Below, piece by piece: positions 1-6,062 of a stretch of DNA of 6,757 bases (position 1 is the stretch's first letter; every line of letters starts with the position of its first letter). The stretch spans positions 1 to 6,757 of the forward strand of contig JALOTR010000327.1 in the NCBI GenBank assembly GCA_025457805.1. The letters are read 5' to 3'. The DNA comes from Akkermansiaceae bacterium. Lineage in GTDB: Bacteria > Verrucomicrobiota > Verrucomicrobiia > Verrucomicrobiales > Akkermansiaceae. The notes under the pieces are model-generated. The model saw only the letters and a list, made by a program, of their open reading frames with translations, was not told where the DNA came from and did not search any database. Made by a program: the position numbers and the translations under genes.

Positions 1-269
1 TTGCCGATCCCAAGGAAGACCTCACCGACCGTCTGGTGGCGGCTGCCGGGTTGCGGATGTTTGATGTGATTCCGGAAACCGGCGAAAAAGTGATCCGTTT
101 CTCGCGATCCATCCTCGGCGACAGCCCCGCCAAAGTGGTGGATAAGGGCGTGAAGATCATCGAGGACAGCCGCGACGTGGTGGAGGGCGTGGGAGGAATC
201 ATCGATGGATTTTTTGGAAACAGCCGCCGCGAGGAAAACCCGATCGTTCCACCCAAGGAGGACCCGTGA
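1..269 (+). CDS. C-terminal fragment of an unidentified protein (5' end outside window)
   Basis: The reading frame is open from the left edge (first whole codon at base 3) to a TGA at 267-269, so this is the last 88 or so residues of a longer protein. The internal GTG at 36 has no reason to be the true start. The tail begins with a DPKEDLTDRL stretch, continues as an amphipathic, Gly- and Val-rich region (for example VVEGVGGIIDGFFGN), and ends in a short charged, Pro-rich tail (VPPKEDP). This style resembles the C-terminal tails of large AsmA/TamB-like envelope proteins, where a 'DPK' or 'NPK' segment is followed by Gly-rich helices. That comparison is only by eye and is weak. No catalytic motif is visible. 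It overlaps the next gene by GTGA, so the two are probably co-transcribed and translationally coupled. Confidence 0.55.
   Translation, partial: ADPKEDLTDRLVAAAGLRMFDVIPETGEKVIRFSRSILGDSPAKVVDKGVKIIEDSRDVVEGVGGIIDGFFGNSRREENPIVPPKEDP
255..262 (+). promoter_or_regulatory. Strong Shine-Dalgarno site for the glycosyltransferase
   Basis: AAGGAGGA lies four bases upstream (counting from GGAGG) of the GTG at 266. It sits inside the last codons of the upstream gene. It is the only strong ribosome binding site seen in the window and it supports the GTG start. Confidence 0.75.
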
Positions 270-985
270 AACCCCGCATCTCGCTCATCGTCCCTGCCCA
301 CAACGAGGAGTCCTTCATCCCCGCTTGTCTTGCTGCCGCCAAGGCCGCTGCCGACGAGGTCGGAGTGGGTGTGGAAATCATCGTGGTCCTCAATCGCTGC
401 ACCGATGCCACCGAGCGGATCGCCTTGGAGAACGGCTGCGTCATCGTCCGCGAGGACGCCAAGAACCTCTCGATAATCCGCAACGCCGGCGCCGCCGCAG
501 CCTCCGGTGACATTCTCGTCACATGCGATGCGGATAGCCGCATGCACCCCGGCACCTTCCGGGAAATCCTCCGTCGCCTCGATGGCGGCAAAACCATCGG
601 CGGCGGCGCTCTGGTTTTACCCGAGCGCTGGTCGGTCGGCATCGTCGCCAGCGTGGTCTCCATTCTGCCCTACCTCGCATTCACCGGCGTCAGCTTCGGC
701 CTGTTCTGGTGTCACAAGCGGGATTTCGATGCCATCGGCGGCTTCGACGAGCGCTTCGTTTCCGTCGAGGATGTGGACTTCGCCCGCCGCCTCAAAGCCC
801 ACGGCCGCCTGTCCCGCCGCTCCTGGGGCACCCTCATTCGCACGCCGCTGGTGACCTCCTGCCGGAAATTCGATCAATTTGGCGATTGGTACCTTTTCCG
901 CAATCCGGCCTTCGTCCGCCGCGTTTTCCGGGGCGATGACCGCAAGGCGGCGGATCATTTTTGGTATGATGTGCGCTCGGAATGA
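266..985 (+). CDS. Family 2 glycosyltransferase (GT-A fold)
   Basis: This 239-residue protein should transfer a sugar from a nucleotide-sugar donor to an acceptor, on the cytoplasmic face of the membrane. The N-terminus has the typical GT2 first strand and loop (SLIVPAHNEE, residues 6-15). It is followed by VVLNRCTDATE (40-50), a variant of the usual 'vvDdgStDgT' in which Asn replaces the first Asp. RNAG lies at 72-75, and the metal-binding DXD equivalent is DADS at 88-91. GGFDE (158-162) and EDVDFARRL (168-176) give the acceptor-side acidic pair, ED, that is expected of the family. A hydrophobic stretch at about 124-148 may be a membrane-associated segment. The length is that of a single-domain enzyme. 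The GTG start is supported by a strong Shine-Dalgarno site and overlaps the preceding stop. Donor and acceptor cannot be told. The gene is separated from the cassette by a regulatory gap, so it is probably a different transcription unit. Confidence 0.93.
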   Translation: MKPRISLIVPAHNEESFIPACLAAAKAAADEVGVGVEIIVVLNRCTDATERIALENGCVIVREDAKNLSIIRNAGAAAASGDILVTCDADSRMHPGTFREILRRLDGGKTIGGGALVLPERWSVGIVASVVSILPYLAFTGVSFGLFWCHKRDFDAIGGFDERFVSVEDVDFARRLKAHGRLSRRSWGTLIRTPLVTSCRKFDQFGDWYLFRNPAFVRRVFRGDDRKAADHFWYDVRSE

Positions 986-1020
986 AATTTCTCCTTCCAT
1001 CTCTGGAAATTCGGATTCCA
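984..1020 (+). repeat. Imperfect direct repeat, about 16 bases, 21-22 bases apart
   Basis: GAAATTTCTCCTTCCA (984-999) and GAAATTCGGATTCCA (1006-1020) share the outer blocks GAAATT and TTCCA. The blocks recur at 22- and 21-base spacing, about two helical turns. The inner arms also form the dyad TTCCA-TCTC-TGGAA at 995-1008. The repeat begins at the glycosyltransferase stop codon and lies about 145 to 109 bases upstream of the start of transcription predicted from the sigma-54 match. It could be a pair of protein-binding sites. There is no T-run, so it is not a convincing terminator. Confidence 0.45.
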
Positions 1021-1027
1021 CTGGGAG

Positions 1028-1043
1028 GTGTCGGTTCCGTCAC
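1028..1043 (+). promoter_or_regulatory. Candidate activator-binding dyad upstream of the sigma-54 promoter
   Basis: GTGTCGGTTCCGTCAC is a 16-base imperfect palindrome with six of eight base pairs matching (GTG.CGG..CCG.CAC). Its centre is about 93 bases upstream of the predicted start of transcription, a usual distance for an enhancer of a sigma-54 activator. The half-site TGTCGG occurs again inverted as CCGACA at 1075-1080, inside the small palindrome TGTC-C-GACA (1072-1080). A role as an operator or enhancer is inferred from position and symmetry only. Confidence 0.4.
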
Positions 1044-1101
1044 ATACTGCAATTTGCGTTCGTGGCGGTCCTGTCCGACATCGTCTTGTGTTTACTAGGT
1101 G

Positions 1102-1118
1102 TTGGCACGTTCTCTGCA
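1102..1118 (+). promoter_or_regulatory. Sigma-54 (-24/-12) promoter of the pseudopilin cassette
   Basis: TTGGCACGTTCTCTGCA matches the consensus YTGGCACG-N4-TTGCW at every fixed base except one (CTGC for TTGC). The invariant GG (1104-1105) and GC (1116-1117) have the exact spacing required. Transcription would start near 1129, just upstream of the first cassette gene and the genes overlapping it. The match lies inside the longest possible reading frame of protein D (GTG at 1099). If the promoter is real, the true start codon must lie further downstream. Confidence 0.68.
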
Positions 1119-1149
1119 ACCATTTGACCCGAACCTACATTTGAACCCT

Positions 1150-1827
1150 GTGATTCCATCGGATAAAGGCCTGCTCAGACGGCACCCACGCGCATTTTCG
1201 CTGATTGAAATGTCAGTGGTCATCGCGATCCTTCTGATCCTGATGACGGCCGGAATCAACCTCATGAACGGCACCGGGGCCCAGGCACGGCGGGCGGGCA
1301 CGGATTTGCTCGCCGGCATGATCGAACAGGCCCGGACCACGGCCATCACGTCCCGGTCCAATGTGATCCTCGCCATCGCCGAGCCCGGCGACCTTCCTGC
1401 CTCGGACGAGCGCTGCCGCATCGGCCTCTTCAAGGTCACCGGGGAAAAGGACTGGCCCACCAACACCACCGCTCCCATCGATGCCGCCCTGCTCAGCCGC
1501 TGGCGGACCTTGGAAACCGGTGTGGCCATCATCGGGGGGGATGTCGATGGCCTCTACAACCCTGTCCGCGAGGAAAAGGATCAAATCACCATCAAGTTCG
1601 GCACAGCCGCCAAGCCTCTCACCGCCCAAGTCCACGCGATCGCCTTCAATCCCCGGGGTGGATTGGTTCATCCTTCTGGCTCCGCACCTATTGTGTTCCG
1701 CATTGCCGAGGGTTCGTATCGCGGTGGCGGCCCCAAGGCGAACATCCGGAAGGACGCAGCGGGCCCCTCGGAAAACCGCCTTAAAGTCGGACGCGTCACA
1801 GGGCGTCCCTATCGCATCGACGGATGA
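1150..1827 (+). CDS. Verru_Chthon cassette protein D; GspH/FimT-like minor pseudopilin
   Basis: This is a prepilin-like protein of about 225 residues. From the GTG at 1150 it has a 15-residue basic leader ending HPRA, then FSLIEM and a hydrophobic helix (residues 16-36) with the conserved Glu at +5 (residue 20). The residue before the cleavage point is Ala, where Gly is usual. The helix is followed by LLAGMIEQARTTAITSRSNVILAI, the pattern of GspH/FimT proteins (small residues and 'aR..Ai' in the amphipathic helix). Near the end come AIAFNPRGGL and KVGRVTGRPY, which resemble the closing strands of GspH. The frame stays open back to a GTG at 1099, but that start lies upstream of the predicted transcription start (about 1129). 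GTG 1150 and TTG 1141 are the two candidates; neither has a clear Shine-Dalgarno site. The stop overlaps the next start by ATGA. Family membership comes from gene order and layout. Function in a pseudopilus tip is inferred. Confidence 0.87.
   Translation: MIPSDKGLLRRHPRAFSLIEMSVVIAILLILMTAGINLMNGTGAQARRAGTDLLAGMIEQARTTAITSRSNVILAIAEPGDLPASDERCRIGLFKVTGEKDWPTNTTAPIDAALLSRWRTLETGVAIIGGDVDGLYNPVREEKDQITIKFGTAAKPLTAQVHAIAFNPRGGLVHPSGSAPIVFRIAEGSYRGGGPKANIRKDAAGPSENRLKVGRVTGRPYRIDG
1534..1540 (+). repeat. Run of seven G inside protein D
   Basis: Seven consecutive G encode Gly-Gly plus the first base of the Asp codon in protein D. Tracts of this kind can slip during replication, and a shift here would end protein D early, upstream of three coupled genes. 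A tract this short is at most weakly unstable. Confidence 0.5.
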
Positions 1828-2219
1828 ATATTTCCTCTTCAACTAAAGCCAGGCGCTCTGGAGCGACATTGGTCGAGGCCGTCATTGCCGTCGGCGTCCT
1901 TGCTGTCGCCATTCCACTCGTTTTCGGCACCATCGCCGAGTCCGGAAAAAGCGGCGTGTCCGCCCAGGCCGAGACCCGCAGCACCTGGATGATTCCGGTC
2001 TGCATGCAGGAAATCCAAGACTCGCGCGATGGCAAGCCCCGCTACTTCACTGCCACCACCATCGGTCAGGCATTCCCACCTGCCGGCCAGGTATGGGCCC
2101 TCGCCTTCAATCAGGAAGGTCGCCCCGTCGGGAAAATCAGCAGCGCCGACATCGAGTATCCCAGCGCCTCACCCGCCAAGAAGCGCCAGAAGCTAGCCTT
2201 CCACACCCGCATCCCATGA
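1824..2219 (+). CDS. Verru_Chthon cassette protein B; GspI/PilV-like minor pseudopilin
   Basis: This 131-residue protein has a 13-residue basic leader (with KARR) ending in Gly, then ATLVEAVIAV and a hydrophobic helix to about residue 35. The prepilin peptidase site is after Gly13, and Glu18 is at +5. The motif and the small size resemble GspI, whose mature start is of the type 'TLLEVLVALAI'. After the helix there is a short region of probable strands (PRYFTATTIGQAF, about 72-84; QVWALAFNQEGRPVG, about 89-103). The single Cys60 follows a Trp-Met-Ile-Pro segment. The ATG overlaps the stop of protein D (ATGA) with no clear Shine-Dalgarno site, so translation is probably coupled. The ATG of the next gene overlaps its stop in the same way. 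The likely role is a component of a tip complex in the inner membrane and periplasm. Confidence 0.87.
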   Translation: MNISSSTKARRSGATLVEAVIAVGVLAVAIPLVFGTIAESGKSGVSAQAETRSTWMIPVCMQEIQDSRDGKPRYFTATTIGQAFPPAGQVWALAFNQEGRPVGKISSADIEYPSASPAKKRQKLAFHTRIP

Positions 2220-2989
2220 ACCGACACACCGTCCATCTCCGGGGCTTTTCCCTGATCGAGCTGATGTGCTCCATGGCCATCGGGGCCACCATTCTTGTTG
2301 CCGCGGCCGCCTTGCTGGGCAGCTCGGGCGAGGGTTACGAGCGCGTCGGCGGAGGCGTGGCCAGCGAGCGCGAGGCCCGCGCCCTCATGACCCAGCTCAC
2401 TTCCGATCTCGCCACGGCGAAGTTCCACAAGGATGGGATCATGGAAAAATCCGGCGATGTTTGGGTGAAGGATCGCCTCGGTTTCCTCTCGCTCCAGCCA
2501 TCCCAAGCCCAGAGCAAGGATGAGCTCATCGGCGATCTCTGTGCGGTCCACTATTACATCGCTGATATCAAGGTCGGCGGCAAGATGGTCCGCTGCCTCA
2601 TGCGGGGCTTCAAGGGAAGCAAAACAACCTTCGATGCCCTAAAGGGAAATACCGTCCCCTCACTTTTCCTCAAGACGGGTGCAGACACTCCAAGCGCCGA
2701 CGAACCGGTCGCCTTCGGAGTGGTTTCGTTCCAAGCCACACCCAAGTCGCGGGATGCGGATGGAAAATGGATCGATTGGGTGAGAAACGACATCACCGGC
2801 CCCGAGGCGCTCGATGTGCGCCTCGTGATTGCCCGTCGCGAACTCACCGGAAAACTCACCACCGCCGGCGATTGGGACGGTGCCGGAAAATCCGGAAGGC
2901 TTCTTGGAAACCCCAATGAAACCGATCGAAACAAGTCCCTCGAAGTTTACGGAACCCTCATTCGATTCGGAAGTCATGAAACATCCTAA
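2216..2989 (+). CDS. Verru_Chthon cassette protein C; GspJ-like minor pseudopilin
   Basis: This 257-residue protein has a 10-residue leader ending in LRG, then FSLIELMCSM and a hydrophobic helix to about residue 34. Prepilin peptidase would cut after Gly10, with Glu15 at +5. The rest fits the GspJ layout: a long amphipathic helix (about 40-70), then CAVHYYIADIK and MVRCLMRGFKG (109-134), then VAFGVVSFQATP...WIDW and DVRLVIARRELTG (165-212). These correspond in order to GspJ's 'v.Y.l', 'L.R', 'l.F.Y...W' and 'v.l.l' strands. The ATG at 2216 is preferred over the longer open frame from 2093 because it gives a normal leader and an ATGA overlap with protein B. The last 14 bases overlap protein A. 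Assignment to protein C rests on gene order and this layout. Confidence 0.89.
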   Translation: MNRHTVHLRGFSLIELMCSMAIGATILVAAAALLGSSGEGYERVGGGVASEREARALMTQLTSDLATAKFHKDGIMEKSGDVWVKDRLGFLSLQPSQAQSKDELIGDLCAVHYYIADIKVGGKMVRCLMRGFKGSKTTFDALKGNTVPSLFLKTGADTPSADEPVAFGVVSFQATPKSRDADGKWIDWVRNDITGPEALDVRLVIARRELTGKLTTAGDWDGAGKSGRLLGNPNETDRNKSLEVYGTLIRFGSHETS

Positions 2990-5900
2990 GTCAGCCCCTC
3001 CCCGCATCGGGGCAGCGGGATTCACGCTTCCGGCGATCCTGGTGGTCGTCGGTGCCTTGCTCATTCTCGCCGTCGGCATTCTCATCGTCGCCGGGATCGA
3101 ACGCAGCACCGCCCGCTCCTTTGTGGATCGCCAACGCGCGGAACTCGCCGCACGCACCGCTCTCGAAGACATTCGCTCGGTTTTTACCACCCAGGCCGTG
3201 AAGGACGATTTCCTCGTCATCCAGTCCAACCTCAAAGAGAATGTCAGGCCGACGGAAGCAGGGGGGACACCTCGGGAAAAAGCTCCCTTTCTTTTCCTCA
3301 CCCGCGCCGAGCCCTCCAATAGCGGCCTGAATTACACCCACATACCGCTCTTCAGTTCGTCCAATCCCACCGTCAAGGCAGCCAACTCCGTCTCCCTCCT
3401 CCCACCTCCGGTGGAGGACTTCCTCTCCTCAACCGAGAATGGCCGCAAGGACTTCGAGGCGCTTCCCTATCAGGACTTCGTGCGGGCGGATTGGATGCCC
3501 GTTAGGGACGACAAGAACCGCACCGTGGCGCGTTATGCCTATTGGATCGAAGACCTCCAAAGCCGCGTGGACGCACAAACCGCCGGCAACACTAAAGACA
3601 GCGGGAAACACAAGCGCTTCGGATGGAAAAGCGGCGAAACCGGCGACATGGCAAGGTTTCCCGCCCCCGGTCTCAATCCGGAACCCTCCAAAATCGGTGC
3701 CGATGGACGTGATGAAAATCCTCCCCTCGACCAGGTCGCCCTTTATCTGCTCGATCCCGATTCCACCGCCAAGGATGACACCCAGTTGGACAACTCACTG
3801 GTGGATGGCCGCAGCGCATTGATTTCCCCCAACTCGGCACTCGCCGTCGCCAGCATCGTTCCCAGAATTGTCCGCGGTGATGATGGTCGTCTGGTGGATC
3901 CGAAGGCACGCGCCGTGGAGGAGAGTCTTTCCACCCAGTTGATGCCCTATGACGAGCAGGCCCTCGTTCCCGCCGTCACCGGGGTCGATCCCTCCGTCGT
4001 CGGAGAACCCAAGCTCAATCTCAACGCCTTGATCAAAAAGCCCGCCAACCAAGCCGTCGATGAAATGGCCGCCTGGATCAAAAAAGGCCTGCCGGAATTC
4101 GAGACACGCAAAGGGGGATTCCCCGATGACTATGTCAAAACCATCGCCGCCAACGCAATCGATTATGCCGATACCAACAGCGAGGGCTCCGTCAGCAGCG
4201 GCGGCATCATGGGCGGCAACAGCTATCGCGGCATCGATGCCTATCCGTTGATGAGTGAAGTTGTCCTTCATATCAAATACAACGGCGTCACCACCGTCCG
4301 CGGACGCAAGCGGCTGAACTGGGAGTTCATCCTGTTTGCCGAGTTATGGAATCACTCGAACATTCCGGTCACTGGCACCGCCAGGCTCTCCTATGAAAAC
4401 GGCATGCTCACACCCGCCATCGGTGCCGAAGTGGGTGGTGTTCGTTTTGATGATCCGGTCCTCATGGGCGATGTCACCCAGGTGCAACCCGCCCTTGCCA
4501 ACATCGCCGGTCGCTATTGGTCGCCACCGTTCTCGGTGAATCTCCAGCCCAACCAATACAAGTTCTACCGGGCCGCCACCGTGATCTATACCATGGACGT
4601 CGGCCCATCCTCCCAGACACTTCAGAATACCTTCGAGATCTATGAGAATCTCGGATCATCCGGAATCAGCATGATGTGGAACAATGTGGAAGTGGATCGA
4701 AACGACAAACTCGTTCGTGGAAACACCGCTGCCAACGAACTCGAATATATCACCAACTTCAGAAAACAGTCGGGCAAGGCCAATATTCCCGGGCATAGCT
4801 ACGGAACTTATAATACCTCGAACAATTACAAGAACAACATGGGCGACTCCCGTCAGGCGCTCTATCTCCGCGGGGCGGATTATCCTCTTTCTGATAACTC
4901 CTATCCCGGCAACATCAGTCCCAATCGCCGGAATATCCGCAACGTGACCATCTATCGGAATGGCAGCGGGCAGCAGAATGTCTATGGACGCGTGCTTCCC
5001 TCGGAGTGGCCGGACAGCGGTCACGATACCCCGGTCAGCGGAATCCCAACCTCTTCTCCACCGGTCAATGACTATGATCCCACCAACACCATCGTCTTTC
5101 CGGATGCGCTGAATGCCAGGGAAGGGGACGCCCCCACCTTCGTTTCCAATCGTGGCCGTTTCTTCAGTGCCACAGAACTCGGCAGGGTTTTTGATCCCGT
5201 GATGTACACCCCCAAGTTTGACAACGCCTCGGACACCGCATCCCTGCTTACCGGGCGCATGCCATCCGGGCGGGTTTCGTGGCCGGTCATTGAAACCGGC
5301 TCCAACCCGGACATTTACTACGGCGGCGGAAACACCCTCCGCATCGGACGGCCCGAGCATCCGGAGTTCGCCCAGCCCACCAACCACAAACCGGCTGAGA
5401 TGCCGGAAACCCACGCCGCCCGCTTGCTGGACCTTTTCCATGCCGGCAAGTCCCGCTCGACTATAGAGGCGGAGCGCGAAGGCGGTTTGGTCCGCATCGA
5501 GGGCCACATCAATATCAATACCGCCACCAAGGATGCGCTCCGTGCTGTCGCCGGAGGAATGCTTGTCAAGGATCCCGTCCTTTTCAGACGCACCAGCGAC
5601 TCTCACGTTTCTTCGACCATGGCCCCGCCGGTGGTTCCCTTGGAGGCATCCACGCCCACCAGGACCAAGGAGGCGGATGTCATCGCAGATGCCATCATCC
5701 GCGGCAGGCCCTATGGATCGCCTTCTGAAATTGCTTCCGTCGTGGATGAAAACAACCGGCTCGTTTTCGGAAACCGCGAACTCCTGCCAGATGGCAATAA
5801 GGTCCAGTGGTCGGATGCCGCCGCGGAAGAAGCATTCGCCCGGGTCTTCAACTCCTCCACCGTCCGCTCGCGCAACTTCCGCATCTGGGTGGTTGGCCAA

Positions 5901-6062
5901 TCCATCTCGCCCCTTGCCGCCGGCTCCACCGCGACGCCGGAAGTCCTTGCCGAAGTCCGCAAGGCTTTCAATGTGTTCGTCGATCCCGGTGCCCGCAAAA
6001 CAGACGGCACCATCGATCCCACCAAGGTCCGCATCACTGTCCCTCATGAAAACGATTTTTAA
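2976..6062 (+). CDS. Verru_Chthon cassette protein A; oversized GspK-like pseudopilin
   Basis: This is the largest gene, 1028 residues. The ATG at 2976 gives a 15-residue leader ending AAG, then FTLPAILVVV and a long hydrophobic helix (16-40) followed by an Arg/Ala-rich helix (43-66: ERSTARSFVDRQ...ALEDIR). Position +5 is Ala20, not Glu; GspK is the pseudopilin known to lack this Glu. Near the C-terminus, NINTATKDALRAV (846-858) matches the 'NlNTA...L..l' motif of the GspK family helical domain, and FRIWVVGQS follows. GspK is usually around 300 residues, so some 700 extra residues lie between helix and motif. They look like secreted globular sequence with a patch rich in Asn, Tyr and Ser at about 605-670. 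The start sits inside the end of protein C with only a weak GGAAG upstream. The longer open frame back to 2829 overlaps protein C and would give an implausible leader. The inferred role is the tip subunit that caps a pseudopilus and presents a large extracytoplasmic head. Confidence 0.93.
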   Translation: MKHPKSAPPRIGAAGFTLPAILVVVGALLILAVGILIVAGIERSTARSFVDRQRAELAARTALEDIRSVFTTQAVKDDFLVIQSNLKENVRPTEAGGTPREKAPFLFLTRAEPSNSGLNYTHIPLFSSSNPTVKAANSVSLLPPPVEDFLSSTENGRKDFEALPYQDFVRADWMPVRDDKNRTVARYAYWIEDLQSRVDAQTAGNTKDSGKHKRFGWKSGETGDMARFPAPGLNPEPSKIGADGRDENPPLDQVALYLLDPDSTAKDDTQLDNSLVDGRSALISPNSALAVASIVPRIVRGDDGRLVDPKARAVEESLSTQLMPYDEQALVPAVTGVDPSVVGEPKLNLNALIKKPANQAVDEMAAWIKKGLPEFETRKGGFPDDYVKTIAANAIDYADTNSEGSVSSGGIMGGNSYRGIDAYPLMSEVVLHIKYNGVTTVRGRKRLNWEFILFAELWNHSNIPVTGTARLSYENGMLTPAIGAEVGGVRFDDPVLMGDVTQVQPALANIAGRYWSPPFSVNLQPNQYKFYRAATVIYTMDVGPSSQTLQNTFEIYENLGSSGISMMWNNVEVDRNDKLVRGNTAANELEYITNFRKQSGKANIPGHSYGTYNTSNNYKNNMGDSRQALYLRGADYPLSDNSYPGNISPNRRNIRNVTIYRNGSGQQNVYGRVLPSEWPDSGHDTPVSGIPTSSPPVNDYDPTNTIVFPDALNAREGDAPTFVSNRGRFFSATELGRVFDPVMYTPKFDNASDTASLLTGRMPSGRVSWPVIETGSNPDIYYGGGNTLRIGRPEHPEFAQPTNHKPAEMPETHAARLLDLFHAGKSRSTIEAEREGGLVRIEGHININTATKDALRAVAGGMLVKDPVLFRRTSDSHVSSTMAPPVVPLEASTPTRTKEADVIADAIIRGRPYGSPSEIASVVDENNRLVFGNRELLPDGNKVQWSDAAAEEAFARVFNSSTVRSRNFRIWVVGQSISPLAAGSTATPEVLAEVRKAFNVFVDPGARKTDGTIDPTKVRITVPHENDF

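Noticed and set aside
1054..1082. TTGCGT as a sigma-70 -35 box
   Set aside because: No acceptable -10 box lies 16-18 bases downstream (GACATC), while the sigma-54 match nearby is much stronger.
1099..1149. Longer N-terminus of protein D from GTG at 1099
   Set aside because: It would give a 32-residue leader with no Shine-Dalgarno site, and the region contains the sigma-54 promoter match. It cannot be excluded if that promoter is not real.
2093..2215. N-terminal extension of protein C
   Set aside because: It overlaps the end of protein B out of frame and would put the prepilin motif 51 residues in; ATG 2216 gives a normal 10-residue leader.
2829..2975. N-terminal extension of protein A from GTG 2829 or ATG 2917
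   Set aside because: It would overlap protein C heavily and place 36 to 64 residues before the prepilin cleavage site; the ATG at 2976 gives a normal 15-residue leader.
4373..4388. Second TGGCAC, inside protein A
   Set aside because: There is no TTGC element at the required spacing (GGCT instead), so it is not a sigma-54 promoter.
5533..6045. Upstream open frame continuous with the secreted protein
   Set aside because: It is a different frame of protein A with low-complexity Pro/Ser/Arg composition; the signal peptide begins at the ATG at 6046.
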